Shown: one piece after another, positions 40,365-49,400 of the stretch | Layout of the letters: each line of letters opens with the position of its first letter | How positions within the stretch are numbered: the stretch's first letter is position 1 | Assembly (NCBI RefSeq): GCF_051521495.1 | Contig: NZ_CP150355.1 | Span: 6,572,001-6,636,000, forward strand | Reading direction: 5' to 3' | Source: Sorangium sp051521495 | GTDB lineage: Bacteria; Myxococcota_A; Polyangia; Polyangiales; Polyangiaceae | Length of the DNA stretch: 64,000 nucleotides | Made by a program: the position numbers and the translations under genes | The notes under the pieces: model-generated | What the model saw: only the letters and a program-made list of their open reading frames with translations | Told to the model about the DNA's origin: nothing | Database searches by the model: none

Positions 40365-40958
40365 ATGGAAAAGATCTCGCTCACGTACTTTGTCGACTTC
40401 GTCCTCAAGGCCGGGACGCCGAAGCTGACCGGCGTCAGGGAGTTCAAGGAGCGGAAGGATGAGCTCCACACGGACTTTTACAGGCAGGTGCGAGAGGCGA
40501 TCGTCGACATGCACAGGAGCGGAAAGCCCACCAGCGTGCTGGACGGCTTCCTCGCCGTCCAGCACGACGAGCGGCGCCGCCGCATCTACCCCTCGGTGGT
40601 GAATGGATATCGCAAATTCCTCGCCTCGGCGAAGATGACGTGGTTCGAGCCGCCGGCGTCGACGTACCGCCTCGGCGATCTCGAGATCAACGTCAATCCG
40701 GAGCTCGGGCTCGTCATCGATGGGACGCCCCACGTCATCAAGATGTATTTCCGCGGGGAGCCCCTGTCGTCGAAGCGCGTCTCGGTCGTGCTGAACCTGC
40801 TCATGAACGGGCTCGCGGAGAGCACGCCGGGCGGCGCCTTCGCGGTGCTCGACGTGCGGAACGCCAAGATTCACACCTTCAAGGTGCCCAACCCGCGTCT
40901 CAGCCTGCTGCTCCGCGGCGAGGCGGCCTCCTTCGCCACCATCTACACGGGCCTGTGA
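40365..40958 (+). CDS. Conserved-looking protein of unknown function
   Basis: 197 residues from ATG 40365, with GGAGGA at the right distance. It begins MEKISLTYFVDFVLKAGTPK and contains RQVREAIVDMHRSGKP, SVLDGFLAVQHDERRRRIYP, and a strand-rich middle LGLVIDGTPHVIKMYFRGEP, then VLDVRNAKIHTFKVPNPRLS. The segment D-G-x(5)-K-M-Y-F resembles the strand pair of PD-(D/E)XK nuclease-like folds (an acidic residue, then K in the next strand), but a full motif set is not convincing. No membrane segment or signal. No operon partner. Confidence 0.7.
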   Translation: MEKISLTYFVDFVLKAGTPKLTGVREFKERKDELHTDFYRQVREAIVDMHRSGKPTSVLDGFLAVQHDERRRRIYPSVVNGYRKFLASAKMTWFEPPASTYRLGDLEINVNPELGLVIDGTPHVIKMYFRGEPLSSKRVSVVLNLLMNGLAESTPGGAFAVLDVRNAKIHTFKVPNPRLSLLLRGEAASFATIYTGL

Positions 40959-41275
40959 TCCCTGCGGCGCCGCGCTCGGCGACGCCGCCGAGCGCGAGCA
41001 TCGCACCACGTCATCGCTCGGCGTCCACCGGGCCCACGGCGCCCACCGCGACCCCCGGGCTGCCGCGACGTGCCCGGCGCAGGAGGCCCTCGCACCGGCT
41101 CGACGCGGGAGCCGAAAGGTCGATGTCACGACGACGACGCGACGATGTAATGACGCGACGACGCGACGACGCGACGACGTGATGACGCGGCGCCGCAATG
41201 ACTGGCGCACACGCAATAGGGCTGTAGGAGATCGACGCCTCTGGCCTCATCGCAGAACGTACAAGCAGAGCGAAA
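40959..41275. other. Intergenic region with simple repeats
   Basis: The 317-base gap carries the GACGACGC repeat tract at 41126-41190 and no credible gene. Confidence 0.5.
41126..41190. repeat. Imperfect GACGACGC tandem tract
   Basis: About eight imperfect octamers of GACGACGC/GATGTAAT type, rich in GAC triplets, lie upstream of the gene at 41276. Confidence 0.75.
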
Positions 41276-42643
41276 ATGACCGACTCAGAGAAAGAGAACT
41301 ACGATCACCCCGGCAGTTTCGTTTATCCTCAAGCTGCCATGGACCGCCGCGCGCAGATCACCGCAACCCCGCTTCATGTGCCCAGCATTCTTGTGGTTCT
41401 TGATCCGGCGTGGCCGGCGCTCTTCAGCCTGTGCCTCACGGTGGCGCCGGGCTGCGGGGTGCTCCTGCACCGCTGCGACGCGGCGACCGCCGCGACGATC
41501 GCCGCCGAGCGGCGGCCGCTCGCGATCCTCCTGTCCAACAGCGTCTACGCGAGGGATCCGGCCGACTTCGAAGCGCTCGCCCGGGACGTTCGCTCGACGC
41601 TGCTGCGGCTCGACGAGGAGGTCAGCGAGCGAGAGCTCGAGGCGATGCTGAACGGCGCGCTGCGCGAGACGCGCGAGATGAACGCGCAGCGCGACACGGG
41701 GCGGCGCGACGAGGGCGGCGGGCGCTACACGATGATCGGGGCGCAGCGCAGCGAGACCATCGGCCCCAAGGCGGCCGCGGACCCGCGCGCGTCGCAGAGG
41801 CCGGGCGTGAGCGCGGATCCCCGCCTCACGCCGCGGGTCCGCGAGACATCCCAGAGCACGCTCCCACCGCCGTCGGCCCGGGCGCCCCTGGCGAGCCACG
41901 CGGTCACCCCGGTGCCCCCGTCGAGCGCGCCGCCGTCGTTCCGCTCCCCGCCGTCGGTGACCTCCGCACCGCCGCTGACGCGCACGCAGCCGAGCGCTTA
42001 CGCGCCGAGCGGGCCGCGATCGGCTCCGCCGCCCTCCGCGCGCCCGCTCTCGAGCCCCGCGTATGCGGAGGCCGCGGCGAGCGGCCGTCTGTCGAGCCTG
42101 CCCCCGTCATCGCGCCCCGAGCCCCTGTCGAGCCCGCCCCCTTCGATGCGCGCGCAGCTCCTGTCGGGTCCGCCGCCATCCGCGCGCGCACAGGCGAGCG
42201 CACCGCCGCCCTCGTCGTCCCCCGTGCCGGAAAGCGTACCGCGCCGGTTCACGCCGCCGCCGCCCTCGACGCGCGCTCTGCCGGGGGGCGCCGCGGCACG
42301 CCGGCCCACGCCGAATCCTCCGTCGAGCGTGCAGGCGGGGCCGCCGTCCTCCGCGCGCTCGCTGCCGAGCCCGCCGTCCTTGCGCACCATGGCGAACCCG
42401 CCCCCCTCGATGCGCTCCGCCCCGCACGGCACCCTGCCGAGCGTCGAGCCCCCGCCCTCGATCAGGACGATGGGGCCGCTGTCGGCGCGCATGGCCCCGC
42501 CGTCGTCGGTGCGCCCCGAGTTCGTGCCTCGCTCGGGCGTGCGAGAGAGGGGCAGCGAGGAGCTCGATGCCGTGTTCGAGGATCAGAAGCTGCCGCTCGA
42601 CGCGCTCGCGCGGGGCAACCGCGGCAGCACGACCACGCGCTGA
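41276..42643 (+). CDS. Degenerate receiver-like domain with long Pro/Ser-rich tail
   Basis: 455 residues. Residues about 30-110 (HVPSILVVLDPAWPALFSLC, GVLLHRCDAATAATIAAERR, PLAILLSNSVYARDPADFEA) follow the alternating strand-helix layout of response-regulator receivers. The phospho-acceptor position falls in ILLSNSVYA with no Asp, so it would not be phosphorylated. Residues 120-430 are a low-complexity run of PPPS(S/A)R-x units, followed by a short conserved-looking end (ELDAVFEDQKLPLDALARGN). A second possible start is at 41339. Probably a scaffold or signalling adaptor; unknown. Confidence 0.65.
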   Translation: MTDSEKENYDHPGSFVYPQAAMDRRAQITATPLHVPSILVVLDPAWPALFSLCLTVAPGCGVLLHRCDAATAATIAAERRPLAILLSNSVYARDPADFEALARDVRSTLLRLDEEVSERELEAMLNGALRETREMNAQRDTGRRDEGGGRYTMIGAQRSETIGPKAAADPRASQRPGVSADPRLTPRVRETSQSTLPPPSARAPLASHAVTPVPPSSAPPSFRSPPSVTSAPPLTRTQPSAYAPSGPRSAPPPSARPLSSPAYAEAAASGRLSSLPPSSRPEPLSSPPPSMRAQLLSGPPPSARAQASAPPPSSSPVPESVPRRFTPPPPSTRALPGGAAARRPTPNPPSSVQAGPPSSARSLPSPPSLRTMANPPPSMRSAPHGTLPSVEPPPSIRTMGPLSARMAPPSSVRPEFVPRSGVRERGSEELDAVFEDQKLPLDALARGNRGSTTTR

Positions 42644-42683
42644 AGCGGGGGGATCGCTACAGCGCCGGGCGGACGTCTGCTCG

Positions 42684-42706
42684 ACGCCGCTCCGCGGCTG
42701 CGGCGT
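42684..42706. terminator. Hairpin between convergent genes
   Basis: ACGCCGC (42684-42690) pairs with GCGGCGT (42700-42706) around a 9-base loop in the 96-base space between convergent genes, which suits a two-way terminator. Confidence 0.4.
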
Positions 42707-42739
42707 GGGCGCGGTGCTGCTTGGCTCTACCGCGCGGAG

Positions 42740-44266
42740 CTAGCCGCGGGGGCGCGTGACCCACGACACGGCGGAGCTCGCGGCGCGCGCGAGCAGATCG
42801 CCGGCGATGCCGATCAGCGCAGCGGGCGCGGGCGCGCCGAGATCGCGGCCGAGATCGACGAGGATGCGGTCGACGCACTCGATCGCGCTCGAGGCGGCGA
42901 GATCCATCCCCGCGCCGCGCCCGCCGGCCGCGCGCCCAGCGAGGTAGAGCCCTCGCACGGGCGTGTACACGGCCGGCCGCGCGCGCCCGACCTGCCCAGG
43001 CGTCTGCGCCGTCCCCGCCGTGAGCTCGCCGCCCGGGGCGCACGCCTCCCCGCCCCCATCCGCCGGCGAGCCGTCGACGAAGACGGGGTCGGAGAGCACG
43101 CCGGGCACCGCGGCCGACAGCGCGCGCAAGAGCTCGTCGACCGTCGCGCCGGGGGCGCCGGGCGAGGCGCCGGCGCGCCCGCCCGACACGGCGCACGCGC
43201 AGAGGAGCTCGTGCCCGGGCGGCGCGAGCGAGGGGTCGAAGCGTGTCGGCGCTAGGCAATAGAACGGAAGCGCCGACGCGCCGGCGCCGCCCGCGAGACC
43301 CGCGAGCGCGCCCGCCGCGACGAGCCGCCTGCGCAGCCCGATCTTGACCTCGACCCGCCTCGGCTGCGGCGTTATCGCGCGGACGCGGGCCACGTATCCG
43401 TCGGGGAAGTGCGGCTCGCCCACGAGACCCGAGACCGTGCGCAGGAGCCCGGCCGTGCTCACCACGATGCGCGCCGGCAGCGCCGTTCCGTCCTCGAGCT
43501 CGACGCCGCGCACGCGGCGATCGCGCACCACCACGCGGCGCACGGCCGCGCCCGTCCACACGGCAGCGCCGAGCTCCCGGGCCAGGCGGCAGAAGACGTC
43601 GGGGATCCGCGACGCGCCGCCCTCCGGGTAGCGCTGCCGCCCGGCGCGGGCGAGCCGGCGCAAGGAGAGCAGCGCCTCGCCCGCCGACGCCTCCGCGCCC
43701 GGCAGCAGCAGCGGCAGGCCCAGCAGCCCGCCGAGCCGAGCGGCGGCCGCGGGGCGCGGAAGGAAGCGGGCCACGTAGGCCTCGGCCGTCACGCCGTCGC
43801 ACGCGGCCAGCTCGACGTCGCGCATCGCCGCCGCGTGCGCGAAGAGGCGCGCGGCGCCCGTGGCCTCCAGGGGCGTGAGGTCTAGGCCGCGCGCGAGCTC
43901 CAGCGCGGCCCCGGCGAGCCCGGAGAGATCGGCCTGGAGGACGACGCGGCCTGCGCGCGCGGCCCCGGCGCTGGCGTCCGCGAAGCAGAGCGCCGCCGGC
44001 GCGTCGCTCTCGCGGAAGGTGAGCGCGTCGACCTGGCCCACGCGACGGAGCACGTCGCCGAGCGGGCCCTGCTCACCGCAGCAGAGCATGTGCGTGGCCG
44101 TGTCGACACGGAAGCCATCCCTGTCGTAAGCCGCAGAGGAGCCGCCCAGGCGGCGCTCCTTCTCGACGAGCAAGGTCGGGATGCCGGCGTGCGCCAGGAG
44201 GAGCGCCGCGGCAGCGCCGCCGACGCCCGAGCCGATCACCACCGCGCGCAAGGGAGCCTCGTCCAT
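42740..44266 (-). CDS. Phytoene-desaturase-like NAD(P)/FAD-dependent oxidoreductase
   Basis: 508 residues. The N-terminal dinucleotide-binding fold is AVVIGSGVGGAAAALLLAHA (8-27), followed by the Glu of VEKERRLGGSSAAYDRDGFR and TATHML. The C-terminal FAD block reads TPVRGLYLAGRAAGGRGAGM near residue 455. The layout fits the CrtI/CrtO carotenoid desaturase-isomerase superfamily. The open frame allows a start 20 codons earlier, but family likeness starts at MDEAPLRAVVIGSG. No carotenoid genes are nearby, so the substrate may be another polyene or lipid. Confidence 0.82.
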   Translation of the reverse strand: MDEAPLRAVVIGSGVGGAAAALLLAHAGIPTLLVEKERRLGGSSAAYDRDGFRVDTATHMLCCGEQGPLGDVLRRVGQVDALTFRESDAPAALCFADASAGAARAGRVVLQADLSGLAGAALELARGLDLTPLEATGAARLFAHAAAMRDVELAACDGVTAEAYVARFLPRPAAAARLGGLLGLPLLLPGAEASAGEALLSLRRLARAGRQRYPEGGASRIPDVFCRLARELGAAVWTGAAVRRVVVRDRRVRGVELEDGTALPARIVVSTAGLLRTVSGLVGEPHFPDGYVARVRAITPQPRRVEVKIGLRRRLVAAGALAGLAGGAGASALPFYCLAPTRFDPSLAPPGHELLCACAVSGGRAGASPGAPGATVDELLRALSAAVPGVLSDPVFVDGSPADGGGEACAPGGELTAGTAQTPGQVGRARPAVYTPVRGLYLAGRAAGGRGAGMDLAASSAIECVDRILVDLGRDLGAPAPAALIGIAGDLLARAASSAVSWVTRPRG

Positions 44267-44329
44267 GACGTCGCGAGAACATAACGCGGGGAGCCCCGCG
44301 CGGCGCGGCGCGCCGTCGGGAATCACGGG

Positions 44330-44460
44330 AGGAGAGCGAGGAGCGCGAGGGGACGCGAGGAGACGTGGGAGGACGCGAGGCTACACGAGGGACCACGTGG
44401 GAAGATGCGGGGCCACGCGAGGAGATACGGGGCTGCGCGGAATCACGCGGGGCGAGGCAG
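44330..44460. repeat. Purine-rich degenerate repeats upstream of kinase gene
   Basis: Irregular copies of a word like GGACGCGAGGA / CCACGCGAGGA recur every 10-12 bases across the 296-base gap between the divergent oxidoreductase and kinase genes. No gene is seen there. Confidence 0.55.
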
Positions 44461-44562
44461 CGCAGCACACCGCGGCTCGACAAAGCGCCGAGGCGCGCGC
44501 CGAGCGTTGACCCTCGAGAGCGGCCACCCGTAAAGTGTAGCCTTGCAGCCGACGTGCCCGCT

Positions 44563-46269
44563 ATGAAGACCTGCCCGCAGTGCCATCAGCGTTATCCGGC
44601 CGACAGCGCCTTCTGCTTCATCGACGGCTCGTCGCTCGTCTCCGAGAAGGACCCCCGCATCGGGACGTCGGTCGCGGGCCGCTACGTCATCGAGCAGGCG
44701 CTCGGGATCGGCGGGATGGCCACGGTCTACAGGGCGTACAACAAGCTGATCGGCACCCCGTGCGCCATCAAGATCCTGAACCGCGAGTTCGCGCAGGACA
44801 CGACCACGCGGGAGCGCTTCCGGCGCGAGGCGCGGCACGCGCAGCGGCTCGCGCACCCGAACATCATCGAGATCTTCGATCAGGGCGACACCGACGACGG
44901 GCTGCCGTTCCTCGTGATGGAGCTGCTCCAGGGGACGAGCCTCGCCGACGTGGTGGAGCGCAGCCGGGTGCCGCTCGCGCGGGCGCTGCCCATCTGGGTG
45001 CAGATGGCGCGCGCCCTCGGCCGCGCGCACGACTTCGACGTCGTGCACCGCGATCTCAAGCCGGAGAACGTGTTCCTGCTGAAGGGCGACTGGGTGAAGC
45101 TCCTCGACTTCGGCATCGCCCGCTGCGCGCAGGACGCGCGGCTCACGAACCTCGGAGAGATCTTCGGCACACCTCAGTACATGGCGCCCGAGCGGAGCAC
45201 GACGATCGACGCGGGCCCCCCGGCGGACCTCTACTCGCTCGGCGTCATCATGTTCGAGATGATCACGCAGCGACTGCCGTTCGACGCGCCGGATCCGGCG
45301 AGCTGGATCCTGAAGCACATGAACGAGCAGCCGCCGCACCTCAAGGAGCTCGCCCCGGAGATGCCGGACGCGCTCGACCGCCTCGTCAGCGCCCTGATGG
45401 CGAAGGACCCCTCCGAGCGCCCCGTCGATGCGTACCGCGTGCTCGCGGAGCTCGAGGAGATCGCGGCCGCGGGCCGGATCGCGCTCCCCCCGCCGCCGGA
45501 GGCGATGCCCCGCGACTCGGCGGTGCGGCCCCGGGGCGGCGGGCGCGACCCCTGGGTCAGCCGGCTCGAGCTGTTCGAGCGGATGACGGCCCGCGCGTTC
45601 GGCGCGCCCGCGCCGGCGGACATCCAGCGGCAGCTCGAGGCGCTGCGCGGCGTCGTTCGGGAGCACGCCGAGCTCCAATCGAGGGCCCTCGACGAGCAGC
45701 GGCGCCTCGAGGGCGTCGCCGAGGAGTGGCGCGACGGCCGGATGCAGATCGGGCGGGCGATGGACGCGCTCACGGTCGACGCCTCGCTCACGCGCGACGA
45801 GGCCCGGTCCTTCCGCGCCAGGGTGGCGCCCCTCAACGCGGCGACGCAGGCGTTCATCCCCGAGGTGCTGAGCGCGCACAAGGAGGCCGTGCGCTGGGAA
45901 GGCCGCAGCGGGTTCGCCGAGCCCTACCTCGAGCTCGCCGCCAGCTACCGCAAGCTGGCCGACCTCGTCGAGGGCTGGTATGCGTCGCGCAAGGCGGACT
46001 ACGAGGCAGAGAGCGAGGCGATCGCCCGCGAGCACGAGGTGGCCGAGGTGGACGCGCAGATCAAGAAGCTGCGCGAGCGCCTCGAAGAGCTCGACCGGCA
46101 GCTCGAGGCGCGGCGCCGGGAGTCCCAGGAGCGCATCGCGGAGATCGGGCGGAGGGTCGATCAGCTCGACGCCGAGCTGCTCCACCTGGCCAGCCGCTTC
46201 TGCGCGCCGCTCCGATCGAAGCCGGAGCTCGGCACGCTCTTCGTGGAGCTCGAGCGGCTCGCCGGCTGA
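44563..46269 (+). CDS. Soluble Ser/Thr kinase with N-terminal zinc ribbon and coiled coil
   Basis: 568 residues from MKTCPQCHQRYPADSAFC. The N-terminal Cys pairs (4, 7 and 18) look like a zinc ribbon, with CPxC and FC; the fourth ligand is not obvious. Kinase domain about 40-305: GIGGMA (48-53), Lys70, HRDLKPEN (162-169), DFG (182-184), APE (208-210). No membrane segment. The rest is helical, with a strong coiled coil at about 490-555 (AEVDAQIKKLRERLEELDRQ). It is therefore cytoplasmic, and probably self-associates or binds partners through the coil. Confidence 0.94.
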   Translation: MKTCPQCHQRYPADSAFCFIDGSSLVSEKDPRIGTSVAGRYVIEQALGIGGMATVYRAYNKLIGTPCAIKILNREFAQDTTTRERFRREARHAQRLAHPNIIEIFDQGDTDDGLPFLVMELLQGTSLADVVERSRVPLARALPIWVQMARALGRAHDFDVVHRDLKPENVFLLKGDWVKLLDFGIARCAQDARLTNLGEIFGTPQYMAPERSTTIDAGPPADLYSLGVIMFEMITQRLPFDAPDPASWILKHMNEQPPHLKELAPEMPDALDRLVSALMAKDPSERPVDAYRVLAELEEIAAAGRIALPPPPEAMPRDSAVRPRGGGRDPWVSRLELFERMTARAFGAPAPADIQRQLEALRGVVREHAELQSRALDEQRRLEGVAEEWRDGRMQIGRAMDALTVDASLTRDEARSFRARVAPLNAATQAFIPEVLSAHKEAVRWEGRSGFAEPYLELAASYRKLADLVEGWYASRKADYEAESEAIAREHEVAEVDAQIKKLRERLEELDRQLEARRRESQERIAEIGRRVDQLDAELLHLASRFCAPLRSKPELGTLFVELERLAG

Positions 46270-46325
46270 CCGCTCCGCGCCGGCGCGCTGCGGGCGCGCG
46301 CACACGGTGGCCGCGGGTAGCAGGT

Positions 46326-46424
46326 CGCGGCGGCACGGCGACGGCTCCCCGCCGCGCGCATGGATCCGGCGCAGACGCGCCTGCGCCGGGATCGACGCGG
46401 CGGCACGACGACGGCTCCCCGCCG
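46326..46424. repeat. Pair of 29-base direct repeats flanking a strong hairpin
   Basis: The segments 46326-46354 and 46396-46424 differ at one base and are 70 bases apart. Between them CCGGCGCAG (46366-46374) pairs with CTGCGCCGG (46381-46389) over a 6-base loop. The hairpin may terminate the kinase transcript; the repeats lie just upstream of the TamB-like gene. Confidence 0.75.
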
Positions 46425-46482
46425 GGTGTCTCGTCGCGCGCCAGCACGGTCACCGCGCCCCGTGCGTACTAAGCTACCCTCC

Positions 46483-49400
46483 GTGACGCCCGACCCCGCA
46501 CCCGAGGCGCGGCGCTCCTCGCCGCCGCGCGCGCCGGGACGCGTGCGCCGCGCCGCGTCCGCCGTCGCGGCGGCGCTCGGGCTCACGCTGACGTTCGCCG
46601 GCGCGGCGGCCGTCGGCGTCGCGCTGCACCTCGACACGCCCGCCGCGCGCCGCGTCGCCCGCGACGCCACGAACCGGCTGCTCGGCTCCCTCTTCCAGGG
46701 GCGCATCGTCGCCGACGAGATCGACGCGCTCAGCCTGAGCGGCGTGCGAATCCGCTCCGCGGTCGCGCTCGATCCACAGGGGAACAAGGTGATCCGGGCG
46801 AGCGGCCTCGAGGCGCGCGCCGACGTGCTCCCCATGCTCCGCGGCGCGCTGTTCGGCGCGGGCGCGCTCCGCATCGAGATCCCGTACATCCGGGTCGAGC
46901 AGGCCGACGTGCTGGTCCAGGACGACGGCGCAGGGGGCGTCACCCTCGGCGACACGTTCACGCCGCTGCCGCCGTCCCGTCCGCCTTCGTCCGCGCCCTC
47001 CGGGCCGCCGCGCGACGTCGTCGTCGCCCTCTCGCACATCGAGATCGGGCGCGGGTGGATCCACGGGCAGCCCGCTCCGCCGCGCGCGCTGGACGCCGAC
47101 GTCAGCCGGCTCGTCGGGTCGGTGCACGTCGGCCCGGAGGGCGTCGCGGTCGACGTCGATCAGACCGGCCTCGTGGATCGCGCGTTCCTGCCGGCCAGGA
47201 CCGCGGGCACGGCGAACTATCACCTGCGCGCGGGCGACAAGGTCCGGATGTGGAGCAGCTTCGCCGGTCGGCTCGCCGACGTGGAGGTCACCGCGCGGGC
47301 CGTGCTCGACGAGGAGCACCTCGAGGCGCAAGCGAGCGTCCCGCGCGCCACGCCGGAGCAGCTCCGGAGCCTCCTCCCGGATCACCCGCTCACCGAGCCG
47401 ATCTCGGCGCGCGTGGCCCTGGACGGCCGTCTCCCTCAGCTCGACGTGGTGGCCTCGGCATCGGCAGACGCCGCCGGCCCGGCGGGCGGCATCACCCTTG
47501 CGGGGCGACTCGACGTGACGGGGCCCGTGCGGCTCGACGCGGACGTGCAGGCGCGCGACGTCGATCTGCGGCTCTTCGGCGTGCGCCTCTCGCCCGACGC
47601 GGCGGGGGGCGCGGCGCCGACGCTGACGGGCGCGGCGCCCGCCTCGCCCGGCGGAGCACCCATCCCGGCCGCGCCCGCTCTGCGTCGCGCCGTCCCCGCG
47701 CTGCCTCGCGCCGTACCCGCCCTGCCCCGCGCCGCGACCGCACGGATCCGCGCTGCCACGGCGACGGGCGCGTTGGCGACCGGAGCCGAGCCGGCGGAGG
47801 CGGCGCCCGTGATCACCGCCGACGGCCGGGTGCACGTGGAGCTCGGCGACGTGCTCCGGCTCTCCGTCGAGGCGCGGACCGAGCCCACCGCGCTGCTCGG
47901 GGAGCGCGTGCCGGCGGCGGACGTCCACCTCGTGCTCGACCGCGGCGAGCTCGACGTGCGCGCGCACCTCCACGAGCCTGGCGCGCCGATCGACGCCGCC
48001 GTCTCGCTGCTGCCAGGCGGCCAGGGGCTCCGCTTCGCGGCGACGGCCGATATCCCGGCGATCGCCGCGGCGCCGCGCCTCGCCGGACCCGTCGACGGCG
48101 CCGGCCGCGTGCGCGTCGAGGGGAGCCTGCGCGGGGGCACGCTCGACGCGCGCGTCGAAGGGGCGTTCGCCGGGCTCCGGGTCGGCCCTGACGTCGCGCT
48201 CGCCAGCGCGCGCGTCGCGGGGCGAGTCTCCGGGCCGATCGGCGCGCTCTCGATCGACGCCTCGCTCTCCGGCCAGGAGGCGCTCGCCGCCGGCCACACG
48301 GTCGACGAGGTCACCGCGCAGATCTCCGGCCCGCTCACCTCGCCCAGGCTCCGCGCGACCGTCACTGACGGTGACGACTCCCTGAGCGCCTCCGCGCGGC
48401 TGAGCTCCACGCCGCTCGCCGTCCGCGACGTCGAGCTCCAGCTCAAGCGCGACGGCGCCGCGGTCGCGGGGAAGATCACGGCGATCACCCCCTCCGCCAG
48501 CGGGCTCGCCGTCGAGGGGCTCGATCTCACCTCGGCCGAGCTCGGCTCGCTGAAGGGACGGCTCGCGGTGCGGGGCGATGACGTGACAGGGCGCCTCCGC
48601 GGCGACGGCATCGACGTCGGCCGCGTGGCGCGGATGCTCGGGCTCCCGCTCCGGGTGCGCGGGCGCGCGGAGGTCGACGTCGCGCTCGATCGGGATCGCG
48701 AGGCAGGGCGCTCGGGCCACGTGCGGATCGGCCTTACGGGGGGCGAGGTCGCGTTCCTGTCAGGCATCTCCGCGCAGCTCACGGCGACCTTCGAGCGCGA
48801 CCTGGTCAAGGCCGATGGGTCCGTGCGCATCGACGCGAGATCGCCGCAGGCGACCGAAGGGCAGCCGCCGAGCAGCGCTTGGAACGACGCCCTACCGCGG
48901 TGCGCCGGCACCCTCGCGAGCGTGCGCGTGTCGAACGCCGAGGGCACGCTGGACGGGCCTCTCCTGCGCGCGGAGACCTGGACCGGCCTGGTCGGGAAGG
49001 CCGAGGTCGCGGCGAACGACTGGGACCTCGGGTGCCTCGCGCAGCTCATGCCGATCGGGCACATCGTGAGCGAGGTGAGCGGCAAGCTCACGACCAGCTT
49101 CCGGGTGTCGCGCGCGCGCGGCGAGCCGTTGCCTTCGCTGCACGACGTGCTCGTACGGACGCATGGCCTCGCGCTCGCCGGGCCTCATCGCCTGGGCGCC
49201 GAGCGTCCGGCCTGGGAGTCGCGCTTCGTCGACGCGCAGCTCAAGGGCACGTTCAGCGGCGCGACCGGCAAGGCGGACGCCGCGCTGACCCTGTACGACG
49301 GCGGGCTGCTCGCCGATGTCTCCGGGGCGATCGAGCTCGATCTCGATGCGCTCACGGGGCCGGCCGCGGGCCGGTGGCCGTCGCTCCTGCGCTCGCCGAT

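Noticed and set aside
41126..41190. CRISPR-like array
   Set aside because: The unit is a continuous 8-base simple repeat without unique spacers.
46474..48720. 748-codon minus-strand frame over the TamB-like gene
   Set aside because: Shadow frame; the plus strand has the membrane anchor and TamB C-terminal motifs.
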